This document shows, in pieces, positions 1 to 9,959 of a stretch of DNA of 64,000 nt. The first letter of the stretch is position 1, and each line of letters opens with the position of its first letter. The translations under genes and the position numbers were made by a program. The stretch covers positions 3,410,001 through 3,474,000 of the forward strand of contig OX337236.1 in NCBI GenBank assembly GCA_946965045.2, read 5' to 3'. The stretch is from Epithemia pelagica. Taxonomy: Eukaryota > Bacillariophyta > Bacillariophyceae > Surirellales > Surirellaceae. The notes under the pieces were generated by a model. The model saw nothing but the letters and a program-made list of their open reading frames with translations, was not told where the DNA came from and ran no database searches.

Positions 1-769
1 AACGACAAGAAATGGATGTTGTGCTGTTGCGGTGCACAACCGATACATTGTTGTAATGGGTGGATGGGATGGAAGGCAAAGGTTGTCGTCGGTGGATATT
101 ATTGATACCAGGAACCACACTGTCACTCCGGGGCCAAGCATGGCTGTTCCTCGATCTTTTTGTGCCAGTGCGGTCATTGGACACCGCATCTTTGTCGTTG
201 GAGGCCAAAACACTGATGACTATCTTGACTCGGTGGAGTATTTGGACTTTGCAACACCCTCTGACAATGATGAGACAAAAAAGAAGACTGGATCAACATT
301 CATTTCCTTATCGTCCACCTGGACCACTCATTCTGATTTAGTGCTTTCCAATGCACGAAGTTCTTGTGCAATGGTTGCCGTGGGATCTTGTCTGGTTGTG
401 GCAGGAGGATGGGGCAATTCAAACGTGGAAGTCTTGGATACGAACCGCAACCGCGTGTGGAATCTTCCACCATTCGGAAATCACCGTGCTGGATGCAATA
501 TGGTGACTGTTGCCAATCAAGTTGCCGTTATAAGTGGCTTTGGCAATCTTTCCTGTGCAACATTTGGAATAATCGACAAGAATACGTGGTGTTTTCGTCG
601 TCTCTGTGAACAGCAATCGAACGGATGGTATCATTCTCTTGAAGGTACGGGTATCCATGATACTGATATGTCACCCTTTTTTTCCTCGACATCCGGGTGT
701 CTTTTGGGGGAAGGAATGAATATCCAACATGCTGATATTTCGAGCAAGGCCGGAGACACGCCGTGGTGA
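1..769 (+). CDS. K1, Kelch-repeat protein, 5' cut by window edge
   Basis: The reading frame is already open at base 2, so the N-terminal blades lie outside the window. The visible part has the blade motifs IVVMGG, IFVVGG and LVVAGG, then VAVISG at the place of the last GG, and the family segment WCFRRLCEQQSNGWYHSLEG. The C-terminus is odd. After SPFFSSTSG the text continues with CLLGEGMNIQHADIS, which resembles K12 near its end, so two paralogous endings are joined in series. The family tail (KRAR-P-T-RRGDEGK) then follows in another frame up to about 789, and the protein instead ends ..AGDTPW. It is either a chimeric paralogue or a frameshifted copy. Role by family: six-bladed propeller used as a protein-binding scaffold. 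No BTB, F-box or other partner domain is visible. Confidence 0.8.
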   Translation, partial: TTRNGCCAVAVHNRYIVVMGGWDGRQRLSSVDIIDTRNHTVTPGPSMAVPRSFCASAVIGHRIFVVGGQNTDDYLDSVEYLDFATPSDNDETKKKTGSTFISLSSTWTTHSDLVLSNARSSCAMVAVGSCLVVAGGWGNSNVEVLDTNRNRVWNLPPFGNHRAGCNMVTVANQVAVISGFGNLSCATFGIIDKNTWCFRRLCEQQSNGWYHSLEGTGIHDTDMSPFFSSTSGCLLGEGMNIQHADISSKAGDTPW

Positions 770-2530
770 TGAAGGGAAGGATGGAACTTGAAATTTGCAA
801 CGTACTGCATGTATGTCCTACCATTAGCGGAACTAAAGCATTATCATTTTACTCTCAAACAGTAGTTGTATTGTTTTCTTCATGGCATTGCAACCTATAG
901 AGATATCATGTACACCGTTGTACTAGTAGAAAATGAAAGTTACACCATCCGGCATGAAACCGCAAACAGGAGTAAAGCCAGGCCTCGGGTAGATGTTCAT
1001 GGTACCATGCCTCTCTGCTGTTGAATGGGTCGAGTAATCATGCTGTGGAAGATAATGGTTGCGTGCCTGAAACACTTGGGCGCAGTGACTCGTTTGGACG
1101 GTCGTCTTCTTCCCGACCATGCGTTGAATTGTGGGGTCCGGTCCTTCTACTAGTATGGCACATGACATTACCCCATCTCTCGATGCTTGTGGTTTCGGGT
1201 GACAGGACATTTGCGAACCCTTTGGAATTTTTGTGACACCATCGTGTTCGATATTTTCTCCAATACAGCAACTATACTTGATCATGAGGTCGGCAATTTG
1301 CATGCGTCGATCCAGCAATCAGTCTCTCCGTAGTGGCTCGTTGACAGTCCATGGGTATCGGTACATGGACAATCGCAGTGCGCAAAGTTATGTCTTGCCC
1401 CTCAATGCCAGTTCCGCGGAATCCTTGTTGCACGATTGCAACACTGTCGAACAGCATTAGTGTTGGACATTGCCCACTACAACCTTTGTGCCTCGTACAG
1501 TACCAACAACAAAACCACGACCACGAATGGCGCCGATCATGTCTTGGCTGTAGTCTACTAGAACTTGTTTTGTTGTTGTTCTTCTTCTTCGTTGGATTCT
1601 GGTTGGTGTTGCTGCCTTGTCGTTCCACATCAACACCCAGCTTGAATCTTTGTATGCAGACTTGAAAGGGCGATGCGACCCTTTCCCAGAATTATTTCTT
1701 CACTCTTCACTACTCCAATCGGGCGCGTCGGAAGGGAGTTGAATAGCGTTCCATACTTCAATCCATAGTACTGCGCTCCTCGTCACCGGCGCAACTACCT
1801 CCAATGGGGCGACTTTGTGATCGATTCAGCAGGTCCTCATGTTGTCATGTCGAGAAAGGGTCCTCAATAATTGGAGACCAGACTGCCATGCAGTGCCACA
1901 ACACAAAACACAAAGGGATTTGCGTGGTCTTGTTGTTGATTCTCGTTCCACGAAAGACATGTGGATGAGGAAGCATACCATCGCCCTAGTGCTATTCTTT
2001 TTGTTGTTCTGTTCTTTGCTGCACTTCGAAAGCCAAGGTACGATTTCTAGCTTGTTGCGATGAAAGTTGTCGTTGAGTATGTTCATCTTGCTAGAGTCTT
2101 CTTTAGAGTCTTCCTCCACGGGAGACATGAGAGCAAGTCATAGCAGAAAACGCTGCCAGAAGGCGCGAAAAGGTCAATCTCCGAAACCAAAGACGGCGAC
2201 GACGGCGACAGACACATTGTTGTGCTGATGGTATCTTTTTTCGTTCGTTTCAATGGATATTCCCCCAAACTGTGATGTGGAGTCCCCCTCCCCCAAAATC
2301 TGGAGTCTCTTCCAAATCTTGGTCGCGGAATGAGGACAGGAATGGCTCGCAGGCGCGCCGACCGAGACGAACCCTGTCACTCTATCTCACAGGCGCGCCG
2401 ACCGAGACGAGCAGTTCCACTCTTTCCTCTATTCGAAAAAGGAGAGGACAATTGACAATTGCTCTCGTCGCCAAGACGACCACTCTACAATAGAACCTAC
2501 TGCCACACTCCATGGGAAACCATGGAATCG
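770..2530. repeat. Duplicated block A, copy 1 (K1 3' flank)
   Basis: This block recurs in direct orientation at 62428-64000 with only scattered differences. Its first 450 bp also recur behind K4 (16848-17450) and K8 (37303-37850). It holds no intact gene that I recognise. Two frames are conserved between the copies: a 74-codon + frame at 1839-2063 with a hydrophobic stretch (ALVLFFLLFCSLL), and a - frame at 1826-2128. Because the two copies are nearly identical DNA, this conservation does not prove coding. A 23-bp sequence CAGGCGCGCCGACCGAGACG.. occurs twice in a row near 2349 and 2390. Confidence 0.75.
1390..1680 (+). pseudogene. Remnant of unidentified membrane-protein family X
   Basis: A + frame holds PLNASSAESLLHDCNTVEQH and then a stop. 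A neighbouring frame has a strong hydrophobic helix (LLELVLLLFFFFVGFWLVLL). Related PLNA/DSSAETLLHD text occurs at 35740, 38110, 42880, 63040 and, inverted, near 59230, always in Kelch intergenic DNA. The recurrence suggests pieces of one former gene family copied along with the Kelch genes. The true strand and gene limits are unclear, and the opposite strand also shows long open frames. Confidence 0.35.
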
Positions 2531-2705
2531 TTCGTTACGAGCAATTTATGAGACTCTGCCAGTGACGAGGCATGTACGTCTCTTCTTCCTTTTCTTGGTG
2601 AAAGACTACGAAGATTGTCGCAAGGAAAAATACCAACCATATAAAGGCGCTTCGAATGAAATGGAACAAGGGAGAACAACAACGACCATTCCACAAAAGC
2701 GGTAG
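2463..2705 (+). pseudogene. Unidentified coding remnant
   Basis: An uninterrupted + frame with no ATG start runs from about 2463 to a TAG at 2703-2705. Its composition looks protein-like (for example ETLPVTRHVRLFFLFLVKDY), and similar text may continue in another frame beyond the stop. The upstream part recurs at 55440-55680 and 63880-64000. I do not recognise the protein. Confidence 0.25.
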
Positions 2706-3049
2706 CACCGAGGATGCAGAAGCGTTGACGATGCGTCATTCCTCATCCACAAAACTCCCTCTGCAAGCTTGTCTGCCTCCCCAAGACCCCACATTGATGC
2801 TGGTGGTGTACAATCGTTGTTGGTGAGACTCTCTCGATCAACCAAGTGGTCCCTCCAGTTTGTCTTCTTCGCAACAAAATCCTAACGCTACATGAGCAAC
2901 AAGAAAAGAAACCGAGCGATCCACCATGGACCAATGCAAACAGGGTGATATCGAGTACTCTTCTGATTTACCGCATTCATCCTCAAAAAGATCAGCAATG
3001 ATTGGTACATGGGATCTCGTGTTTCGTGTTAACAACATCACCATCCCAT
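2706..3049. other. Interval without a recognisable gene
   Basis: Only short overlapping frames on both strands are present. I see no conserved motif and no clear repeat apart from weak similarity to 10980-11240 ahead of K3 (..GAGCGATCCACC.. text). Confidence 0.4.
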
Positions 3050-3425
3050 GGGTCCCTCTGTAAGAAGAGTAGTTGTGGTTATTGAAAGCAGAGGCTCGAC
3101 AAGTAAGATTGCAAAGAGATCCTCTAGTCACGAGCGCCCACGAAGAACGAAAAATCTATGGATGCAAAACACAGGGATTGAGAGAAATAGATCGGAGCCA
3201 TATACATACCAGTGGTTCTGTGTCGTTAATTTCGGTATCCAAAAACTTCTCCGAAAAGGATGCGTGGTCTGTGACAAGAACAGTCACGATATTTCTCTCT
3301 CCATCGATTTCGGCAAGTCAGTCGTGCTTCCAGTCCGCACCCATCAGAATCACAGGAGCACCGCAAAACCTACAATACAGTGTCCCGATCCTCATAAATT
3401 CTGCAGTTAATATTTTGGAACAACC
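3050..3425 (+). promoter_or_regulatory. Kelch-type 5' flank (type II) placed before a PLD-like gene
   Basis: This DNA aligns by eye with the 5' flanks of K3 (11270-11647), K5 (19940-20134) and K9 (40350-40535). Shared pieces include GTATCCAAAAACTT, the CAGTCGTGCTTCCAGTCCGC run, the CTCATAAATTCTGCAGT run and the CAACCATGA start context. Here the ATG opens a PLD-like frame rather than a Kelch frame. The right arm of the GTCACGA palindrome found in the other copies has been lost. Confidence 0.6.
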
Positions 3426-4186
3426 ATGAATGACTCGAATTTGGAACTCAACACCTCTTACTGGGAATACAACGCTCAATACGAACGTCAAGGACAGAGC
3501 GAAACGGTGTGGGCAGGAGATGGCCATTTTGTGGGTCAGTCATGGCTGCTAGGCGACGGCAAACAGAGTGGTGAGATGGCTGTTACCAATGATCGCCCAA
3601 CCTTGCTTTATACATGCATCCGCCACCCCTCTGGCCCAAAAGCAGGCAAGTCGATAGCCCATGAGAACCATCCTTTTGTGGCGCTCGTTCATTTGCTCGC
3701 TACGGCAGAGCCGAATTCTGAAGTATTTCTATCAGCACCATTCCTATCGGACTTTGCTGCGATAGATCAGCTCTGTCATTATGCAATGCCGACAGCTTCA
3801 AATCTAAAGATATTCATTGTTCTGGGACCATCTCCCTGGAATATTGAAAGTCTGCAGAAGTTTGTCGGCACGTATGAAAATCGGCGCGTCGCCTCCGTAT
3901 CAAGTTGTATGGCAAAGATTCGGAATTTTTCCATTCCAAAGCGGTCCTTACCAGTGCTGGAGCTATGGTTGGATCTTACAACTATACCCAAGCTTCTCGG
4001 TTGAAACACTACGAGCATGCTGTCTTATTTGATCCATCCTTCCTCCAGTACCAAGGCTTGCGAACCGAGCTCAGCCAGTTCTGGAATTCTTTGGATATAC
4101 CGGAGGTCAGCATTCCGAGAATGGATGAGCCACAGCAACAGAAAGCCGTTAGCAACCCATACAAGAAAAAGAAAGTGGAGAAGTAG
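3426..4186 (+). pseudogene. PLD-like (HKD-type) protein, frameshifted
   Basis: The first frame (3426-4004) starts MNDSNLELNTSYWEYNAQY and reads coherently to about residue 152. The protein then continues in a second frame (about 3880-4186) with LYGKDSEFFHSKAVLTSAG and AMVGSYNYT. This is the H-x-K ... G-S-x-N signature of one phospholipase D-superfamily active-site half, as in PLD-like nucleases and phosphodiesterases. The Asp normally six residues after the Lys is Ser or absent. Only one HKD half is visible. The C-terminus ends in a basic run (PYKKKKVEK) that could act as a nuclear signal. The break falls between 3875 and 3905 and shows no GT-AG intron, so a frameshift or an assembly error is more likely. 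The gene sits behind a Kelch 5' flank. Confidence 0.55.
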
Positions 4187-5330
4187 ACATCTTGATTTCT
4201 GCGGATTTAAGCCGCGTATTGTTTAAGTGCGGGTGGCTTGTGTGAACCAAGTAGAGGTCGTGATTCGAGCAGCAGAAGTGACTTTTGTTGCAGCTGTGCC
4301 ACTGCACACTCGTCGACTATGCAGGTTGGGAACAATATTTTCCGGTCCCGATTGTCCTATAATAGGTTGCGGCTTTGGCTCGTCTCTACTAGGAAGGAGT
4401 AAATATCCTGGTTTCAAAGTATTGTACCATAAAGTAACACACAAAGACGACATGTTGCTCTCTTTACGGTGAAGAGGCACAAGGTGTCTTTTCCCTACAG
4501 ATGCTGAATGGTTTGAGTTCAGTGGACCTGCCATGATTCGAATTACGCATATAGTAGATCATGGTTCTCGGCAGCCTGAGAGAACTCAAGCGACATGTTT
4601 TTGGGCAAAGAGAACAAGTGGGAAGACGGACTGATGGTGAGCATCTTGTGCACAAGTTTCGGGTAGAACGGCCACCAAACTTTCCTCAGACTACTGGGAC
4701 AGTAGTGCTCATCGACACTCCTTTGTGAATCCAAAATTCTGTTATCGTAGCCACAGATCTCCATCCATGACAATGACACGGCATGGTTGTGGAGTACCAC
4801 ACCCAAAAGTTGGACGGACAAGACTTGTTTCCGACAAAGACTGCGCGGATTCGGACCAAGGCTTGGTGTAATCGTGAAGCTGAAAGCACACTTGCGTCAC
4901 GTTGACTGAAGAAAAGCATTCTGGTTGCCGTCGTTGCATAGACAAGGACATTGTTTAGAGCTTGTCGGGTGCTGTCAAACTAAGGACCTAGCTCCAGGCC
5001 AATAAACACCAGAGAATCGATCGAGCCACGCTCAAACTCCAATGTTTGCCGCTGCTGCTGCTACCAGGCTTGGATTCACAGTCAATATCCATGTTCGCGA
5101 TCAGTGTTTCATGTCAGAGAACACACTGGCATTGGACAAGGCCACTCTGTCATTGTCTTGTTCCTGTTCTTGCCGTTGTCCTACCACCTCTGTTTCAGAA
5201 ATTGCGGAACTGGATGTTTTTGGAATAGACCCACAAGAATGCAACTCCCGAATCTGTCAGTCACATCCTGCAATTTCCAAGGGCCTCTTTTGTTGCAACG
5301 GTGTATTTTGTCATGAGTGGTTTGACACCG
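4187..5330. other. Gene-poor interval with short frames
   Basis: No identifiable gene. A - frame at 4543-4821 and another at 4686-4919 read plausibly as fragments of one broken protein (for example KVWWPFYPKLVHKML), and a + frame at 5042-5344 is Cys/Ser-rich. None has a recognisable domain, and none is confirmed by a second copy in the window. Confidence 0.4.
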
Positions 5331-5770
5331 TCAATTTGACATAGCCTGACACACAAAACTCTTGTACGTTCTCGACGCCAGGTGGATCCACGCGACGACT
5401 CCCCTGGTCCACTTTTTGTTCCTTGCACTCTTGTGGTTTTTAATCGAGACGACACCATCACCCATTGGAAAATGTAGCACGGGTTCTGACACCCACCTTG
5501 GCGAACGGAGGCCATTGAGCCAGTGTAATATGCGTCTGCCACAATCAATGGACCACATGCGCGAGCATATTACTGACAACCGGCCAAGACGGCACGAGAC
5601 GGATTTGCCTCTCCCAAAAGATGATGATTGATGGAGTCGGTATCAATAATGGCATAGGACCAACCTTTGCAGTCCCACCCCATCCACGTGACATTCTCGA
5701 AAGCGGTCCAAAGAAGACGAATGCAGGCATCTGCTGTTAATGCAACACGGGAAGCGCGTCACAATGGGTT
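5331..5770 (-). pseudogene. Remnant of an unidentified - strand gene, duplicated block E copy 1
   Basis: The block is repeated at 22600-23010, again upstream of a Kelch gene (K2 here, K6 there). On the - strand both copies share ARNKKWT-GVVAWIHLASRT and YKSFVCQ as well as a text around NGLRSPRWVS. Similar reading across two diverged copies supports an ancestral coding frame on this strand. Stops and frame changes interrupt it. Function unknown. Confidence 0.4.
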
Positions 5771-6083
5771 CCTTCTGGTCCATCATGTCGTGGCCTTGCT
5801 TCCTTCACTATATACCCGATGCATTCAAATCATTGGATCAAGAGTCAAGAGAGGACCACTCTCTCTGTTGTTGCTGTCGTTGTGAACAGACTGTATAGGA
5901 CCAAGGAAAGAATGGTGTTCCACGAATGGCGTGGGACGAGATGACTTGGAAATTAGGGATTGTCGATCTGTGGATGTTGAATTACCAATCTGTGGACCAA
6001 TGTATCATTCAAAAGGACCTCTTCATCACTATTTGGGATATCTCGCTCTCCCTTGTTTTGTGTCGTATCATATTAATGCAGCA

Positions 6084-6130
6084 CAAAAGATACTTTTGGG
6101 GGCTTGTCATGAAATCTATGTGCGATTGAT
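6084..6130 (+). promoter_or_regulatory. Conserved Kelch 5' box (K2)
   Basis: AAAAGATACTTTT is followed by GGGGGCTTGTCATGAAATCT and ATGTGCGATTGAT, starting 178 bp before the K2 ATG. The same box lies 160-205 bp before K6, K8 and K11, in variant form before K4, and is split by a mobile element before K7 and K10. Its conservation in otherwise variable flanks suggests a regulatory or transcribed leader element. Confidence 0.5.
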
Positions 6131-6261
6131 TGCCCTTCACCATCGTACGCAGGACAGGCACAACTTTCCTACTCTCTCTCTCCTCTACACCTACAAGCAA
6201 CAAAGCTCGCTGTCATTTCTCGTCGACGTTGTAACAGACGTCGTTGTAAAGCGCCGTGACC

Positions 6262-7590
6262 ATGACAACGACACTGCAAAAGCAAGCATGGCTGTCGGGC
6301 CTTGTCCTGTTAGACGATGAGACACCTGAATGGAATTTCGAGGACTGGCCTCCTCTTGAGGGTGGATGGCGCTGGCATCATGCTACGGTCATAATTGATC
6401 ATCCCGATAACAACAAGGAACAAACGGTCGTCGTGTTGGGAGGTTACAGACAAGCCCCAGGTGCCACGGATTCCGTTCTTGTATTGAATCTATCGGACCC
6501 AGACAGGCAGTGGCGAGAAGGGCCACCCATGAACAAGAAACGTGGTGGACATGCCGCTGCTTTGTGCAATGGCGGCGTTTACGTAATGGGCGGATTCAAT
6601 CGAGTAACTTTGGATTGTATTGAACGAATCGATGCCAATGATTTGCTACAATCATCCTTAACAACAACCACCACGCATGAGAGTCATTGGACGACATTGA
6701 CATGTCGATTATCGACGAGAAGAAATGGATGTTGTGCTGTTGCGGTGCATGATCGATACATTGTTGTAATGGGTGGCTGTTACATTATCAGAGGAACGAT
6801 GGGGATGTGGCGCAAGACATTGACATGTCGCTTATCAACGCAACGAAGAGGATGTTGTGCTGTTGCGGTGCACAACCGATACATCGTTGTAATGGGTGGC
6901 CATAACAACGATCGTCATTTGTCGTCGGTGGATATTATAGATACAAACAACCACACTGTCACTGCGGGACCATCCATGACTGTTCCACGACAACTTTGTG
7001 GCAGTGCGGTGATTCGCCACCGCATCTTTGTCGTTGGAGGCCATGGCGAGCATGGCAATGTTGACTCGGTGGAGTACTTGGACTATGCAACACCCTGTGA
7101 CAATCATGAGACAAAGGAGCAGACTGGCTCGTCATTCATTTCTTTCTCACCCACCTGGACCACTCAGTCGGAGTTGAGGCTTTCCAATGCACGAAGCCCT
7201 TGTGCAGTGGTTGCCGTGGGATCTTGTCTGGTGGTAGTGGGACGACCCAGTCGAACCGTGGAAGTTTTGGATACGCACCGCAACCGTGTGTGGAATCTCC
7301 CTGGACTGCAAGAAGATCGTTGGGGCTGCAGTATGGTGTCTGTTGCCAATCAAGTTGCCGTGATTGGTGGATGGGAGAATCCTTCCTGTGCAACATTACC
7401 ACTACTGGATAGGAAGTCGTGGTGTTTTCGTCGACTATGTGAGCACCAATCGAACAGATGGTATCATTCTCTTGAAAATGCCGGTATCCGAGATGAAGAT
7501 ATCTCACCCTTCTTTACATCGACATCAACTCGTAAACGCGCAAGGTCCAATACTCACCGTGGTGATGAAGGGATGGATGAAGCCTACTAG
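6262..7590 (+). CDS. K2, Kelch-repeat protein with internal blade duplication
   Basis: The ATG at 6262 is chosen because it matches the family start (GCGCCGTGACCATGAC). The protein is 442 aa against about 399 for K8. The extra length is a partial second copy of the third-blade region: LTCRLSTRRNGCCAVAVHDR with IVVMGGCYI, and then LTCRLSTQRRGCCAVAVHNR with IVVMGGHNN. The two are joined by a short bridge (RGTMGMWRKT). One blade strand set is thus repeated, which would strain a closed six-bladed propeller. The frame is intact and the basic tail TRKRARSNT is present. The Asp/Glu-Trp-rich N-terminus (PEWNFEDWPP) is family-typical. Likely an expressed or recently active paralogue, but the duplication may harm folding. 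Confidence 0.85.
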   Translation: MTTTLQKQAWLSGLVLLDDETPEWNFEDWPPLEGGWRWHHATVIIDHPDNNKEQTVVVLGGYRQAPGATDSVLVLNLSDPDRQWREGPPMNKKRGGHAAALCNGGVYVMGGFNRVTLDCIERIDANDLLQSSLTTTTTHESHWTTLTCRLSTRRNGCCAVAVHDRYIVVMGGCYIIRGTMGMWRKTLTCRLSTQRRGCCAVAVHNRYIVVMGGHNNDRHLSSVDIIDTNNHTVTAGPSMTVPRQLCGSAVIRHRIFVVGGHGEHGNVDSVEYLDYATPCDNHETKEQTGSSFISFSPTWTTQSELRLSNARSPCAVVAVGSCLVVVGRPSRTVEVLDTHRNRVWNLPGLQEDRWGCSMVSVANQVAVIGGWENPSCATLPLLDRKSWCFRRLCEHQSNRWYHSLENAGIRDEDISPFFTSTSTRKRARSNTHRGDEGMDEAY

Positions 7591-7840
7591 ACGTTTTGTT
7601 CTCAAGTCACTGACTTGTTTTCTATGTTCGATTGTAATCCTAGAACCTAGTAAGTGGTTTACTCAAAAGTTGAAAGATTATGTTGCAAGATAGAATGTGC
7701 TGGTTTGTTGTCAAAGGCGGGGAAGGAAGACCACATTTTTGTCTCTACATGTGGAAGAGCCACTGCCGTGGTCGTGCGGTCGTGAGACAAGAATCTGGGA
7801 CTTTGTGGTGGCATCATGGCACTTTGCAGCACACAGAGTC
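7591..7840 (+). repeat. Conserved Kelch 3' block (type 1)
   Basis: CGATTGTAATCCTAGAACCT, CTCAAAAGT and GTTGCAAGATAGAATGTGCT recur in order behind K2, K3 (12840-12970), K7 (34700-34830), K9 (41820-41950), K10 (53010-53130) and, inverted, behind K11 (57520-57670). It travels with the Kelch genes and probably contains their 3' UTR. No clear polyadenylation signal can be singled out. Confidence 0.6.
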
Positions 7841-8105
7841 ATCATCCATGGATCACTTATTCTGATTTGGTTCTTTCCTATCCACGATGTTCTTGTGCAG
7901 TGATTGCTGTGGGATCCGGGCTGGTCGTGGCGGGACGACGACGCAATTCAACTGTGGAAACCTTTGGATACGCACCGGACCCGCGTGTGGAATCTCCCAC
8001 CCTTTGGAAATCGCCTTGAACACTCCGCGTCAAAATCAAAATCTAAATGAAGCACGACCAATACGCACTGTATTGAAAAAGGGAAGGATAATCCTGAATT
8101 GTACT
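7840..8105 (+). pseudogene. Kelch-gene fragment (fifth blade only)
   Basis: The frame at 7816-8019 contains ITYSDLVLSYPRCSCAVIAV and GSGLVVAGRRRNSTVE, matching the LVVAGG blade of the neighbours, and then slips frame at the place of VLDTHRNRVWNLP. A degraded version of the C-terminal tail follows to about 8105. It has no start and no other blades. It is a relic left by unequal exchange directly behind K2. Confidence 0.7.
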
Positions 8106-8359
8106 AAAGAATAAAATCACTCATGGAATTGCAGCGTCCGGCAGAACGTGACTTTTACGAAAAGACAAAGACTATCTAGAGGTGTGCTTTGTGTTGAGTG
8201 TGTTTTTGTCGCTGTGTGAATTGCTTTGCTAGCCTTTACCAATCAGATTCAAGAGATGGTTTGGCAGAATTCGCTTTTTTTGGCTGGACTCCAAGAGTCA
8301 CAAACTAATCACTATGAATGTAGAGGACGTGCCTCATTCTTTTTTCTGACAGTTTGCTG

Positions 8360-9178
8360 AATATCACCAAGTTCAATCTTGTACCAAATCTCACCGTCTT
8401 CAAACTCACGGTACACAATCATGTACCAGGACTGTAGAAGGGGCGTCGCGATTTGCTGTGTCCGACTACACTCGACCGCAATCACACGACAATCTTCATA
8501 CAGCCACGTGTGTGTTTGCTGTCGTCCGTATTATTGTCATCGATGACTCGTACTTGATTCGTTTCTCCAATCACGGTAAGAAGATCAAAGCAATATGCCC
8601 TGTCCACAAATCGAGACTATACCTTCCATCGGCATGGGCATCGGTAATGAAACCCGTGTACCAATCGGGATCGACGCAAACTTGAGCAATCGAGCCGGAT
8701 ACCAACCGGGCGTCTACCACGGATTGCATGCACATGCCATCAGTAATGAATATCGAAGATGGTGCCACGATCGCCTGCACAGGTTTGAACGGCAGAACCT
8801 TGGTTGTCCAACCATCCAAGTGACATTGCGAGCAGTCGATGAGGATGATACCTTGTCAATCATTTCCAAGGCCGAACTCTCTTCTAGAGAGTTGATTGAA
8901 GACGATTCGACAGAGGACGAGCCAAGGACAACGATGCGGACGACATTGAGAAAAGAGAGATTTGTGCTTTCGCAATGAGAGATTGAATCGAGGCTTAGTC
9001 TGCGGCCTCCTTGGGAGTCTTCAAAAGCCGGTTGGTAGCAAGGTAAGGTTGGTACGGCATGACGATAGGCCGGTTCACACCAAACCGCCATTCCGACAAG
9101 AACAGTTCCATCGTTTCGCGAAGTATCCGATGCAGCACGGAGTATATGACGTATTAACCGATCAGCCAGCAATGGCAA
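8360..9178 (-). pseudogene. Unidentified - strand gene, frameshifted, possible Tudor/SH3-like fold
   Basis: Three - strand pieces read coherently in order. The first, 9178-8820, is Ser-rich. The second, 8819-8571, has PFKPVQAIVAPSSIFITDGM and SGSIAQVCVDPDWYTGFITD. The third, below about 8520, has QSWYMIVYREFEDGEIWYKI. Each step needs a frame change. The spaced Gly/Trp/Tyr/Asp pattern is reminiscent of Tudor-like barrels, but I do not recognise a family. Interpreted as a decayed gene. A multi-exon gene is the alternative, although no clean splice pair was found. Confidence 0.35.
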
Positions 9179-9192
9179 GGCTTGTCAATGAC

Positions 9193-9825
9193 TCATGAGA
9201 AACCAGTGTCCACCATTTCCATGTCGAAAAAATCGTCCTTGGTTCTCCCTTGTCGGGTGTATGACGCAATGATGTCTGGTACATCAAGTGCCATTCGTAG
9301 GAGCGTTGTCGGTGTTGACAATGCCCAAGTAGTGCGATCCGAACGAGTCGGCAAAAAAAGTTGTCTTGCGCTGATGCGCCGCAAGTAGTAAAATCCCACG
9401 ATAGACCACCAAGGCAATCGCAGTGCCACGGCTCCAGAATTCAGAACGGCAACGGCACGGAGCAGCCACCATTGGGTGTCATTTGGCAAGAATGACTCCC
9501 CATCGAGACTTGTCGTATCTTCTTGCAGAGATTTGCAGGGTCCATGCAAACTCTCGTGCGCTCCTCGATCTGTCATTTGGGTGTTGTTGATCGTCGTTGC
9601 ATGTTGGGGCTGATCCAGGTGCCTCGCAATTGGATTGAAGGAGGCCACTTGATGGTTGTTGTCCTCAATCATCGTTTCCCGAAGAGATATGTTGGTAAAA
9701 TTGCTTGATGAGGTCAAGTCATCGTTGTCCTCGTTGTCGATGTAATGGAGTATGCCCCAGCGGGGGGTAAGTAGTCGGGTCACATGTGATGTGTGGTGCT
9801 TTTGGGTCCGAATCTCCTCATTCAC
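9193..9825 (-). CDS. Hypothetical protein, 210 aa, block D copy 1
   Basis: An open - frame of 210 codons. Its N-terminal third (TPRWGILHYIDNEDNDDLTS, then NFTNISLRETMIEDNNHQVA) and its middle (FLPNDTQWWLLRAVAVLNSG) have counterparts on the - strand at 38390-39007, where the same protein is broken. A Trp-rich, hydrophobic segment (WWLLRAVAVLNSGAVALRLP) may be membrane-embedded. The sequence after it disagrees with the other copy, which continues WWLLRGTAITLVVYVAFYSA, so this copy probably changes frame there. Function unknown. Probably a decaying member of a small family. Confidence 0.4.
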   Translation of the reverse strand: MNEEIRTQKHHTSHVTRLLTPRWGILHYIDNEDNDDLTSSSNFTNISLRETMIEDNNHQVASFNPIARHLDQPQHATTINNTQMTDRGAHESLHGPCKSLQEDTTSLDGESFLPNDTQWWLLRAVAVLNSGAVALRLPWWSIVGFYYLRRISARQLFLPTRSDRTTWALSTPTTLLRMALDVPDIIASYTRQGRTKDDFFDMEMVDTGFS

Positions 9826-9852
9826 TTATCCTCATGACTCCCCCCGCTGGGG
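9755..9852. repeat. Inverted repeat, 13-bp perfect arms
   Basis: CCCCAGCGGGGGG (9755-9767) and CCCCCCGCTGGGG (9840-9852) flank 72 bases at the 5' end of the - strand frame. The related site in block D copy 2 (38903 and 38990 region) keeps shorter arms. The structure could form a GC-rich stem in RNA. Confidence 0.6.
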
Positions 9853-9959
9853 GATAGAGTTCACCAAAAAGCCTGTACCTACAATCTTTAGGAGAGTAAA
9901 AGGCATTAGAAACGCTAGGAATGTTTCGTGGTGTGGAGCACAATCGAGATTTGACGAAT

